Shown piece after piece: positions 17,409 through 24,851 of a stretch of 64,000 bases of DNA. The position numbers and the translations under genes are program-made. Source of the stretch: Bacteroidales bacterium UBA1794 (GTDB lineage Bacteria; Bacteroidota; Bacteroidia; Bacteroidales; Bacteroidaceae); the NCBI GenBank assembly GCA_002315435.1, contig DCFW01000020.1, positions 5,332 to 69,331 of the forward strand, read 5' to 3'. The notes under the pieces were generated by a model that saw nothing but the letters and a program-made list of their open reading frames with translations, searched no databases and was not told the origin of the DNA. How positions within the stretch are numbered: position 1 is the first letter of the stretch; each line of letters opens with the position of its first letter.

Positions 17409-18275
17409 TTATGCCTTTATTTTTGGTCCTCTTTTTTTGTTCTGTCTTATCTTCTCTTGCACTAAGAGATACCATTCATACTCTTTGCCACGCGAATAGC
17501 TGTTGTCATAAGTGCTCAAACTTACACCCAGCCATGCCCCAAAATCCATTACAAAGGTTTTGAAAGATATAATGTTGCCGTTACCATCATGCTTATCCAG
17601 ATACTCGTCATACACAAGCCGAGCAACTAACACCAAAAACATTTGGGAGCCCCATGGAGGAACACCATCGATGGATTTTAATAGATTGTAGGCATTGATC
17701 ACCGATTCAGATTTGATCAGCAATTCAGATTCCGTAAAGTTCATCTTAATAAGACTGCGCAACTTTTCATCAACGATTTGCATCAGAATCTTTTCACTTA
17801 TATAGTGGTCCTTCAATTCTTCCTGATTCTCGAACACCTTCTTACGACTCGTAATCCACGTATACAAAGATTCAAATTTGATGTCTTCGGGAATATATAT
17901 CACATGTTCTTTAATCAAATCCATATAATCCGGATGCATTTTGTTATTATCCAAGAATTTCTTGATATCATCATAAAACAGCATTAATTCGCTGAAATTC
18001 ACATTTTGCGTGGCGTGGATCAATATATGATGTAATATAACTTGGCATTCATCTGGCGTATATTTGTTTACAATATGATTTTCCCAAAATAGTTCAAATT
18101 CATATTTAGTGTAATTTTCATAATATAATTTCAAAATGTTATCAGCAGATTTAATTATTTCTAGAGACTTAAATTTAGTAGTGTTTAGCACAATTTTAGT
18201 GACATCTATCATTTTTCGATCTATTTGACCTAATCTTGCCGATTTTCCATTGTGGAATTCGGTTGTTTCGAGCAT
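17409..18275 (-). CDS. Hypothetical protein, longer paralogue of the 11.8 kb gene
   Basis: A 288-residue protein that I do not recognise. Its first 200 residues run parallel to the 208-residue protein at 11791-12417 (ELFWENH, HHILIHATQNVN, HVIYIPEDIK, WITSRKKVFEN). The last 85 residues (PPWGSQMFLVLVARLVYDEYLDKH through YEWYLLVQEKIRQNKKRG) vaguely resemble the C-terminal part of the regulator RteC of Bacteroides conjugative transposons; this is only a weak pattern match. It is soluble by sequence and is inserted between the DUF3987 gene and the muramidase of an otherwise standard module. Confidence 0.6.
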   Translation of the reverse strand: MLETTEFHNGKSARLGQIDRKMIDVTKIVLNTTKFKSLEIIKSADNILKLYYENYTKYEFELFWENHIVNKYTPDECQVILHHILIHATQNVNFSELMLFYDDIKKFLDNNKMHPDYMDLIKEHVIYIPEDIKFESLYTWITSRKKVFENQEELKDHYISEKILMQIVDEKLRSLIKMNFTESELLIKSESVINAYNLLKSIDGVPPWGSQMFLVLVARLVYDEYLDKHDGNGNIISFKTFVMDFGAWLGVSLSTYDNSYSRGKEYEWYLLVQEKIRQNKKRGPKIKA

Positions 18276-18377
18276 TTAAATTCTATTTTTTTAAAATTTT
18301 GACGAAATTATATAAAAGTATTAGCATATCCTAATTTCCATGTAAATAATATGTATATTTCCACAAAAACGCCTTGT

Positions 18378-19004
18378 TTATATTATCTTTTTTGCGGATA
18401 TATACGCTTTTTCCAACTTTTCTGCATAATGATTGGCTGCATATTCGGGACCGTTGTAGGCTCGTGCAAATTGTTTCCAATCCAGTCGGCGCAAGTGCCC
18501 GATGATGTTGGTTGCTTTCAGATAGGATACGGTGAACTTCAGCTGCCGATATTCACTTTCACCCATCAATCGCACAAACTCATAGATGCTTTTTACTCCG
18601 CATTGAAAACAATTGAATCCCATCACTTGAAACATTCCCCAACTTGCGGCTTTGTATGCTGCTTCTACACTGATGCGACAGGCTTGTTCCAGTCGGCTGT
18701 ATTCTGCTAGTCCGCCTTTGTATTTGGTACGATCCCATTTGGGATAAAGGATGTTTTCGTTGCCTTTTATGTGGGCATGTGGGTTGATGCCTTGCTGGAT
18801 CAGCATTTTCCAGAAGATGTGGCCTTCAAAGAGGATTGTGGGCTTTTGTGGGGCTACAAAACCGCCCCTTCCCCCTGTTTCTACTGTTTGTACGGCTTTG
18901 AGCGCTGCGGGCTCTATGCTGGTGCTTTTGGCTATTAGGATGATTTCGGTGGTGGTTAGTGCTATTCCGGGCACTGTTACCGGGGCTTTAGTATTGGTGT
19001 TCAT
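18378..19004 (-). CDS. N-acetylmuramidase-domain lysozyme-like protein
   Basis: A 208-residue protein matching the N-acetylmuramidase (DUF3380) domain of phage-type endolysins. The catalytic Glu lies in VETGGRGGF near residue 42, followed by PTILFEGHIFW and the later AASWGMFQVMGFN block. These enzymes cleave the glycan backbone of peptidoglycan. No signal peptide is seen, so release would need another route. In most Bacteroidales versions of this module the same position holds an amidase; here it is a muramidase. Confidence 0.8.
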   Translation of the reverse strand: MNTNTKAPVTVPGIALTTTEIILIAKSTSIEPAALKAVQTVETGGRGGFVAPQKPTILFEGHIFWKMLIQQGINPHAHIKGNENILYPKWDRTKYKGGLAEYSRLEQACRISVEAAYKAASWGMFQVMGFNCFQCGVKSIYEFVRLMGESEYRQLKFTVSYLKATNIIGHLRRLDWKQFARAYNGPEYAANHYAEKLEKAYISAKKII

Positions 19005-19665
19005 TTCTTCTTTCTTTTTATTATTGTTGATTGCTGCTTGCGGGTCCTCTTGCTTATTCTTTTTCTTTTTGTACGGACAAAAAGGAAAAGAACCAAAAAG
19101 AAAAAACCGCCGGCTGTCACTCCGGAGCTACTCCGAGTCATCTTTGTGCTAAAACGAACAAACGCCCTCGCTTCGCTCACTTAAACGTGTTCGTTTCTTA
19201 ACGCCCAAAGCTAACTCTACGCTCACGCTCCTACGCTAAAGGCCGGAATTGTTTTCGCTCGCTTCGCATTGCTCGGGAGTTACTTTTATTTGGTTTCTTT
19301 TTTTTGCTTGCTTCGCTTTGCTTTTGTTGCTTGCTTCGCTTCGCTGAGTGGGTTTTAGCTTCTTTTTTGCTTGCTTCGCTTTACTGGTGATGCCTTTCTG
19401 TAGCTTTTATTTGCTTAATCCGCGTCACTGGTTGTTACTTTTTTTATTTAGTATTGCACGCTCTGCTTTACAGGAGTGCTTTCCTCATTTGCATTGCTTG
19501 CTACTTGCTTGGCTTCTTTTTGTATAACATGGATGCCGACTGGGCTGAGAGAGTGGCGAATCATTCCATCTTGTGGTCAAGAGACGGGGCCGATCAATTA
19601 CTTGCCTTGCTTGACGGTTAGGATACATGGTGATTGCTTTTCTCTGCCTGTCGGCATCCGATGGG
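19005..19665. repeat. Low-complexity repeat segment inside the HU/muramidase module
   Basis: A 660-base gap without a convincing gene. It contains at least three copies of TTGCTTGCTTCGCTT (19314-19385) plus related CGCTTCGCT and CGCTCGCTTCGC stretches, and a Lys/Phe-type tract around 19060-19110 (TTTTTGTACGGACAAAAAGG, partly palindromic). I looked for the very short smalltalk-type gene often found here; only doubtful frames of 23 and 38 codons were seen on the minus strand. Base composition differs sharply from the flanks. Confidence 0.55.
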
Positions 19666-19968
19666 TCATTTTACTACAAACTTGCAGCCTTGTGCTTCCT
19701 TGCAACTGTGGGAGGCTGCTTCCAGCAATTGCTCTTTGAGTGTACAAATCTCTTCGTGCATCTCTTTGATCTTCTTCGATAGTTCGAAGTAATCGTTAAT
19801 CACTTGCTCCAGCTGTTCGATCAGCGACTTGTATTGACTCATAATCAAGTCGGCAAAGTCTTCCAGAGCTTTCATGTTGTCCTTGTCTTTCAGGAGAGGC
19901 GCAGCCACGGCGGAGATTATCCGCCATGCTTTGCCCAGGATCACTCCCATTACTTTAATTGCACTCAT
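19666..19968 (-). CDS. Small coiled-coil protein of the HU/muramidase module
   Basis: A 100-residue protein with an Ala-rich hydrophobic N-terminal helix (VMGVILGKAWRIISAVAAPLL). A long heptad-patterned helix follows (SLIEQLEQVINDYFELSKKIKEMHEEICTLKEQLL) and the tail holds two cysteines. The shape resembles small membrane-associated lysis accessory or holin-like proteins, but no family was recognised. Its position just upstream of the muramidase on the same strand fits a supporting role for that enzyme. Confidence 0.55.
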   Translation of the reverse strand: MSAIKVMGVILGKAWRIISAVAAPLLKDKDNMKALEDFADLIMSQYKSLIEQLEQVINDYFELSKKIKEMHEEICTLKEQLLEAASHSCKEAQGCKFVVK

Positions 19969-20000
19969 TGGTTGTTACTACTTGTTTTGATTGTTACACC

Positions 20001-20558
20001 TCAAATTTTGCCCCCGTCGGAATCGCCTCCTGTATTGCCTCCGGTGCTGCCACCTGAGTTGCCTGAACCCGTACCATCGCTCTTCCCGCCCGATTTTGTG
20101 TCGGATGTGGTAGCTCCGGTATCCTCAGACAACTTCAAGAAGCTGAGCGAATTCATCACACTCTTCAAGTCCTTGCCTGCACGGAAGTTGATGTGTCCGC
20201 TTTTGATTTGGGCTGAAGTGAAGTCCTTTTCGTTCGCCACGCCTTTACTATTGATGCCGATATACAAAGAGCCCAATTCGCCTAGCTCCACGATGCGTCC
20301 GTTGCGCAATTGATCCTTGATCACATCCAACAAGTTGCTCAGTACGCTTTGAACATCACCTCTACTGAGTGCCGACATTTGCGTCAGTCGATCCTGCAAG
20401 GTCGACAAGGTGGCACGTGCCGAATGATGTACTTGCGCATAGTAAAGCGCCGTCTTGTTTTTGTCCTTCGGATTCGGACGTTTCACTGTGGAGTAAAACA
20501 CTTGATTCTCTGTAATGGGAATCGCATAGGTTTTCTTTTTTGTTTTAGATGCTACCAT
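20001..20558 (-). CDS. HU-family DNA-binding protein with Gly/Ser-rich tail
   Basis: A 185-residue protein. Residues 1 to about 125 match the HU/IHF fold of the enlarged Bacteroidetes type (VIKDQLRNGRIVELGELGSLYIGINSKGV, then the INFRAGKDLK end of the DNA-clamp arm). The final 45 residues are a Gly/Ser/Asp-rich tail of low complexity, probably unstructured. It leads the HU / coiled-coil / muramidase / DUF3987 series on the minus strand. A TAAATTTG box on the minus strand (20624-20631) is its likely -7 element, with a 20-base repeat array directly upstream. Confidence 0.8.
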   Translation of the reverse strand: MVASKTKKKTYAIPITENQVFYSTVKRPNPKDKNKTALYYAQVHHSARATLSTLQDRLTQMSALSRGDVQSVLSNLLDVIKDQLRNGRIVELGELGSLYIGINSKGVANEKDFTSAQIKSGHINFRAGKDLKSVMNSLSFLKLSEDTGATTSDTKSGGKSDGTGSGNSGGSTGGNTGGDSDGGKI

Positions 20559-20623
20559 CGTTCTTTGGTTTTTAAAAGTTATACAATTTGTTTACGCAAC
20601 AGGCTTATTTCCTGACTGCTCTA

Positions 20624-20631
20624 CAAATTTA
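20624..20631 (-). promoter_or_regulatory. -7 box of the HU operon
   Basis: On the minus strand this reads TAAATTTG, matching TAnnTTTG, 66 bases before the HU start codon. The -33 region would fall at the first 20-base repeat (20649), so occupancy of the repeats should affect this promoter. Confidence 0.5.
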
Positions 20632-20648
20632 CGACATCCGAAAAAGGC

Positions 20649-20708
20649 AATGAGTGACTTTGAAGCTTAATGAGTGATAATGATGCAAAATGAGTGAAAA
20701 TGAAGCTT
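20649..20708. repeat. Three tandem 20-base direct repeats in the HU/DUF4248 divergent promoter
   Basis: AATGAGTGA starts at 20649, 20669 and 20689, exactly 20 bases apart, each followed by a TGA(A/T)GC core. The unit is AATGAGTGAnnnTGAnGCnn. A two-helical-turn spacing puts all copies on one DNA face, as for iterons or cooperative operators. A fourth half copy (ATTGAAGCTC) follows at 20709. Confidence 0.75.
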
Positions 20709-20736
20709 ATTGAAGCTCTTTTACCTCGGAAAAAGC

Positions 20737-20767
20737 TTGCAAAAACGAGCTTTTTTTTGTACTTTTG
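20737..20767 (+). promoter_or_regulatory. Promoter of the DUF4248 gene
   Basis: TTG (20737-20739) and TACTTTTG (20760-20767) with 20 bases between fit the Bacteroides promoter. The spacer contains a small hairpin (AAAGCT ... AGCTTT). Confidence 0.55.
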
Positions 20768-20797
20768 ATACATAATAATTGTAGAAAAAGAAAGGAA

Positions 20798-21037
20798 ATG
20801 GAATATCTAAACAACGAATTGACCGATACAGCGGTACGCACCTATGGCAAGACTGAACTTGCCCTGATGTACAATCCCCATAGTTCCCCACGAGCTGCCG
20901 TACAAACATTGAAACGTTGGATACAGTGCAACACTGAATTGTCTGAAAAGCTGGACGCTATCGGTTACCGACCCAAGCGACACACTATATACAGCCCTGA
21001 AGCTGAGTTGATCTTTAAATATATAGGAAAACCTTAA
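20798..21037 (+). CDS. DUF4248-domain protein
   Basis: A 79-residue protein (start ATG at 20798; an earlier in-frame codon at 20765 overlaps the -7 box and is rejected). It matches DUF4248: YGKTELALMYNP, then AVQTLKRWI, and the ending RPKRHTIYSPEAELIFKYIG. The fold is probably a small helix-turn-helix. It is always found divergent from HU in this Bacteroidales module. It is a natural candidate to bind the 20-base repeats between the two genes (inference). Confidence 0.75.
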   Translation: MEYLNNELTDTAVRTYGKTELALMYNPHSSPRAAVQTLKRWIQCNTELSEKLDAIGYRPKRHTIYSPEAELIFKYIGKP

Positions 21038-21124
21038 TCACATTATTCCCTACAGCTCCCCTACGCCTTCAACAAACTCGTACGCCCGAATCCATTCTTT
21101 GGTGACTGAGCCTGTTGAGGGTAA

Positions 21125-21140
21125 ACTCAATTAATTGAGT
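21125..21140. repeat. Perfect 16-base palindrome
   Basis: ACTCAATTAATTGAGT. It shares the CAATTAATTG core with the palindrome 87 bases further on. Confidence 0.7.
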
Positions 21141-21211
21141 TGGCAAAATGAAGCTGATCTTTCCACCAAAACATACTGATGATTTCATGAACCGGAACAG
21201 ATGAAATCATA

Positions 21212-21229
21212 AAATCAATTAATTGATTT
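21212..21229. repeat. Perfect 18-base palindrome
   Basis: AAATCAATTAATTGATTT, preceded by an inverted pair GATTTCATGA (21181) and ATGAAATCAT (21201) and followed by another TTTCATGAA, so the local fold potential is high. Confidence 0.7.
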
Positions 21230-21277
21230 CATGAAAAGTTCAGTATTAACACAAAAAGACAACATTATACATTCAAT

Positions 21278-21317
21278 AGTCTAAAAGTCTAAGGTACCCC
21301 CCCTTTCCTTTTTTTTG
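21278..21317 (+). repeat. Left arm of a long-range inverted repeat
   Basis: Begins AGTCTAAAAGTCTAAGG, then TACC with seven C, then TTTCC and eight T. The reverse complement recurs at 22301-22337 with two single-base length differences (six C and TT in that copy). About 1 kb separates the arms. Confidence 0.85.
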
Positions 21318-21505
21318 CAAACATCATTTCATTCATTATGAGGTAGATATAAAATGCTAAAATCTCTACTTTTCGTCATTTGCGTATATTTCTTGTTCCT
21401 AAATGTAAGATTTTCGACCACAAAACAACCTCTATTTTAATGCCAAAATTAATATTATCAGATACTTACATCACTATAGACCAATAATATTAACATTTTT
21501 AAAAT

Positions 21506-21559
21506 AGTCTAAGAAAGTCTAAGTACTTAGACTTCATTTAGACTTTCGTCTGATTTACC
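21506..21559 (+). repeat. AGTCTAA palindromic cluster, copy 1
   Basis: AGTCTAA, three bases, AGTCTAAG, TA, CTTAGACT, then TTTAGACT: four half-sites arranged as a near-perfect palindrome, followed by TTTCGTCTGATTTACC. Copy 2 at 22041 has the same order and the same trailing TTTCGTC and GATTTACC, so the two are direct repeats of a self-palindromic unit. Confidence 0.85.
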
Positions 21560-22040
21560 ATATAGGATATAAACATCATATAGCGAGTTATTTATACACG
21601 TATTTCATAAAACGGTTGAGACAAAAAAACAGTTAATATATTATACAGTAATATACAAACATTAATACAGCCTACAGTATTACTTATTTCCTCTTCAATG
21701 ACTACCTGTATTACCATACTGAGTATGGAATGAAGAATACTAAAGACTAATAAACAAATAGATACAATTATACATAGAGTACAATAAGCAAAGGTACAAA
21801 CATCCAATAACACAAGTAAATAATCATATTATTTGGTATTCATATACCTCATAATCAATATAATAATTACTCGAACTAATACATTAACACATTAATACAA
21901 TTACATCCACCTCTCATACAAAAAGAAAGAGGAAATATATAGGATTATAAATTATAATCAACTCATTATCAATTGATATACAATATATAAATTACTCATT
22001 TGAATATTTATAATAAAGAATAAGTAAAAATGGGCTCCAA

Positions 22041-22093
22041 AGTCTAAATGCAGTCTAAGCACTTAGACTTTCTTAGACTTTCGTCGATTTACC
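22041..22093 (+). repeat. AGTCTAA palindromic cluster, copy 2
   Basis: AGTCTAAATGCAGTCTAAG, then CACTTAGACTTTCTTAGACT and TTTCGTCGATTTACC. Its reverse complement also matches copy 1 over 39 bases with two mismatches, because the unit is itself symmetric. Confidence 0.85.
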
Positions 22094-22300
22094 TGTCATC
22101 TATCATTTTCATAATATACTGTTTTTCTGATAGATATAAATATGAAGAAAAACAGACTTATTGAAATGGTTATAAAATACACTTTTTATGCATAAATAGC
22201 CCCTTGGAGCATATGCAGAAAACAAAGATGTAATTAATTGATTATTAATATAGTAGATGCACAAAAATGCATACATATAACGTTTTGAGCTAAAATGCAC

Positions 22301-22337
22301 AAAAAAAAGGAAGGGGGGTACCTTAGACTTTTAGACT
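22301..22337 (-). repeat. Right arm of the long-range inverted repeat
   Basis: Eight A, GGAAGGGGGGTACC, then TTAGACTTTTAGACT: reverse complement of 21278-21317. The Bacteroides gene downstream starts on the far side, so the arms enclose only non-coding DNA. Confidence 0.85.
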
Positions 22338-22476
22338 TTACTGTTTTATGCAATTTATATGCGAAAGCTATTTTTACAATAGTATACCTTTGTTTGCAAT
22401 TCAACAAAAAAAAGAGGACAAAGTATCTTCAGTTATAATTCTGTAGATGACCTCACCCTCCCTTCAAAAAAAAAAA

Positions 22477-23580
22477 TTATTTTTTCGAGAAAAGTTCTTT
22501 TTCCTTTAACTCTTTCATCAATTCAGAAATAAGCGTTTTCACGCTTGTAATCTTGTCAGCCTTATAAGCATTGGAACCAGAGAAAGCGAAACCGCTTTTG
22601 AAGTTACCCTTGAATGCGTTGTAAAGAGCCAGCATGATGCAGTACGGACTTTTAGAAATATCGCAAGTCTTGATGCAATGGAAAGGACAAGCCTTAGGTT
22701 GCTTGATGCCCTCCTTCACCTGTCGGATGAAAGAACCGCAGATCGCACGACCGGGCATCCCCACCGGACTTTTAATAATCTCTATATCCCCTATCTTAGC
22801 GTTCAGATATTGTTCCTTGAAAGCCATAGAGGCATCGCATTCGTCTGTAGTGACAAAGCGGGTTCCCAACTGTACGCCGGAAGCTCCAAGGCTCATCATT
22901 TTGAAAATATCTGCTCCTGAATAAACACCGCCTCCGGCAATTACAGGAATTACTTTATTGTACTTCTTTTCATAAATCGCAGTTTCGGCTACGACTTGTG
23001 GCAGAATTTCTTCCAAAGAGAAATGTTCGTCAGTGATTTGATTTTCCTTGAAACCCAAGTGACCTCCGGCTTTAGGGCCTTCGACAACCACGGCATCAGG
23101 AAGATAATTATACAGACTTTGCCATTTCTCGCAAATGATTCTCAAGGCACGAGCCGAAGAAACGATAGGCACAAGCTTTGTTGTGCTATCTTTTTGCAAG
23201 AAGCTAGGCAAATTAAGAGGTAGCCCGGCTCCGCTGAAGATGATATCGGCCTTCTCGGCAATCGATGTTTTCACCATATCGGCAAAGTTAGTCATGGCCA
23301 CCATAATATTGACCCCGACGATTCCTTTAGCTCTTTCCTTTGTTGCTTGAACTTTTTCATGAGCCAGTCTTAGTTCTTCTTTAAGTCCTAAGATACAAGC
23401 CTCACTAAAACTGCTTGATAAATTGTTGTATATAAGTCCGAGACCGGCACATGATATCACGCCGATTCCTCCTTCATTTGCTACAGCAGAAGCTAGACCG
23501 GATAAAGAAATTCCTACACCCATTCCACCCTGAATAATAGGAACGCGAGTTTTTAAGTCTCCTATTGACAACATTTTCAT
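22477..23580 (-). CDS. Nitronate monooxygenase / FabK-like flavin oxidoreductase
   Basis: A 367-residue FMN-dependent TIM-barrel enzyme of the NPD family. It has the N-terminal PIIQGGMGVGISLSGLASAVAN, the central VVVEGPKAGGHLGF (substrate-binding His) and the FMN-phosphate loop PVIAGGGVYSGADIFKMMSLGASGVQLGTRF. A C-terminal extension has four cysteines in CPFHCIKTC and SPYC, a pattern that could bind metal and is typical of the Bacteroides/Clostridium long form. It could act as a nitronate monooxygenase or an enoyl-ACP reductase II; the sequence does not settle which. A TACCTTTG box (minus strand, 23612-23619) is a likely promoter. Confidence 0.8.
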   Translation of the reverse strand: MKMLSIGDLKTRVPIIQGGMGVGISLSGLASAVANEGGIGVISCAGLGLIYNNLSSSFSEACILGLKEELRLAHEKVQATKERAKGIVGVNIMVAMTNFADMVKTSIAEKADIIFSGAGLPLNLPSFLQKDSTTKLVPIVSSARALRIICEKWQSLYNYLPDAVVVEGPKAGGHLGFKENQITDEHFSLEEILPQVVAETAIYEKKYNKVIPVIAGGGVYSGADIFKMMSLGASGVQLGTRFVTTDECDASMAFKEQYLNAKIGDIEIIKSPVGMPGRAICGSFIRQVKEGIKQPKACPFHCIKTCDISKSPYCIMLALYNAFKGNFKSGFAFSGSNAYKADKITSVKTLISELMKELKEKELFSKK

Positions 23581-23820
23581 ATGATAATAATGTATTTATT
23601 GTTATTGCGAGCAAAGGTACTACTATAAATCGGATAATAGTTGCATTTGAAAATATTTTTGTGGCAACCCTGTCACACTGAAAGAAATATGGGGCTATTC
23701 TCCCCTCTGGGCAAGATTTGTCTATTGCCAAATATTCGCTTAATAAGGTCATTTTTGCTTGATTATCCTGAGAATATTTCGTATATTTGTCTACTGAAAA
23801 TCTTCAAAAAAAAAGATCAA

Positions 23821-24696
23821 ATGAAAGATAACTTTTTTGTGAAAACACATGGCTTAGGCAACGAATATATCGTTTTATGTGACAAAAGTATTACATTTAA
23901 CTTATCGCGCAACGCGATCAAGCGGATATGCAACGTAAACTTCGGTATCGGTTCGGATGGCATCTTGTTGAAAGTCGATTCGGACAAAGCCGATGTAGGG
24001 CTGAGAATATACAATCCGGACGGTTCGGAAGCCGAAAAGAGCGGTAATGGTTTGCGTATCTTCTGCAAGTACATCTTCGATTACGGGTTTGTCAGCAAGC
24101 GGGAGTTCACAGTGGAGACCAAGGGCGGCCTTGTGAAGGCAAACATCGTGGAGGTCAAAAACAATAGAGCGACGCTTATCACGGTGGATATGGGCACAGC
24201 GATATTCAGTGCGCCACTCATCCCCACCAGCTTTCCCACTGCAGAGGTGAATGATGAAACCATCAACGTGGAAGGCAAGGATTACAAGATCAATTGCGTA
24301 TCGATGGGCAATCCTCATTGTGTGATCATCAAGGATCATTTGGACATAGCCGAAGTGAAGAAATACGGTCCGTATATAGAGCATTACAAGATGTTCCCCA
24401 ACCGCATAAATGTACAGTTTGCCAAGATCATCAACCGCAAGGAAGTTGAGATTCTCATTTGGGAAAGAGGAGCCGGCTTCACCTTGGCGTCAGGCACGTC
24501 CTCATGCGCCGTAGCGAGTGTTCTACGCAAGAAAGACTTAATTGACAACGAGGTGACAATAAAGATGCTAGGCGGCGAACTAAAGATCGAAATAAATGAG
24601 CACATGGACGTGAGGATGACTGGGAAAGTTAGACAGTCGTGCGAAGGTGTGCTGAATGAGGATCTGCTGGAGGATTTGGAAGAGGGAGGGATTTGA
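23821..24696 (+). CDS. Diaminopimelate-epimerase homologue with both catalytic cysteines replaced by serine
   Basis: A 291-residue protein with the DapF fold: FVKTHGLGNEYIVL at the start, PDGSEAEKSGNGLRIFCKY, MGNPHCVII, and GAGFTLASGTSSCAVAS. True DapF has Cys in CGNG and in ACGTG as the two acid/base residues; here they are Ser74 and Ser224. A cysteine remains four residues later (228). The protein is therefore unlikely to be the lysine/peptidoglycan DapF and is probably a paralogue with another isomerase or dehydratase role. The ATG at 23821 is chosen because homology begins there; 60 codons of open frame upstream look non-coding. A decayed copy of the 3' end lies at 27574-27669. Confidence 0.75.
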   Translation: MKDNFFVKTHGLGNEYIVLCDKSITFNLSRNAIKRICNVNFGIGSDGILLKVDSDKADVGLRIYNPDGSEAEKSGNGLRIFCKYIFDYGFVSKREFTVETKGGLVKANIVEVKNNRATLITVDMGTAIFSAPLIPTSFPTAEVNDETINVEGKDYKINCVSMGNPHCVIIKDHLDIAEVKKYGPYIEHYKMFPNRINVQFAKIINRKEVEILIWERGAGFTLASGTSSCAVASVLRKKDLIDNEVTIKMLGGELKIEINEHMDVRMTGKVRQSCEGVLNEDLLEDLEEGGI

Positions 24697-24851
24697 TGAA
24701 AAGGAATAAAATGTATAATTGTTTAATGCCCATCTGATTTTAAAGAACTAGACAGAATTAGTTCTTTACAGAAGATTTAATTATCAGAGGTGAAAATTAT
24801 TTTTAATGAGTGGAAGAATTAAATAAAAAAATTATTATTTTTACAATCAAT

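Larger units (their letters stand above)
21038..22476. other. 1.4 kb gene-free segment with nested palindromes and inverted repeats
   Basis: No credible gene was found on either strand; the few open frames are short and very AT-rich. The segment holds two perfect palindromes (21125-21140, 21212-21229), a long-range inverted repeat (21278-21317 with 22301-22337) and two direct copies of a palindromic AGTCTAA cluster (21506-21559 and 22041-22093). Twelve AGTCTAA half-sites in about 1.06 kb are far beyond chance. It may be an origin-like site, a recombination target or an operator array. Confidence 0.7.

Noticed and set aside
23641..23820. 60-codon N-terminal extension of the DapF-like protein
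   Set aside because: It contains no homology and would overlap the promoter region of the divergent gene; the ATG at 23821 begins at the family's normal start.
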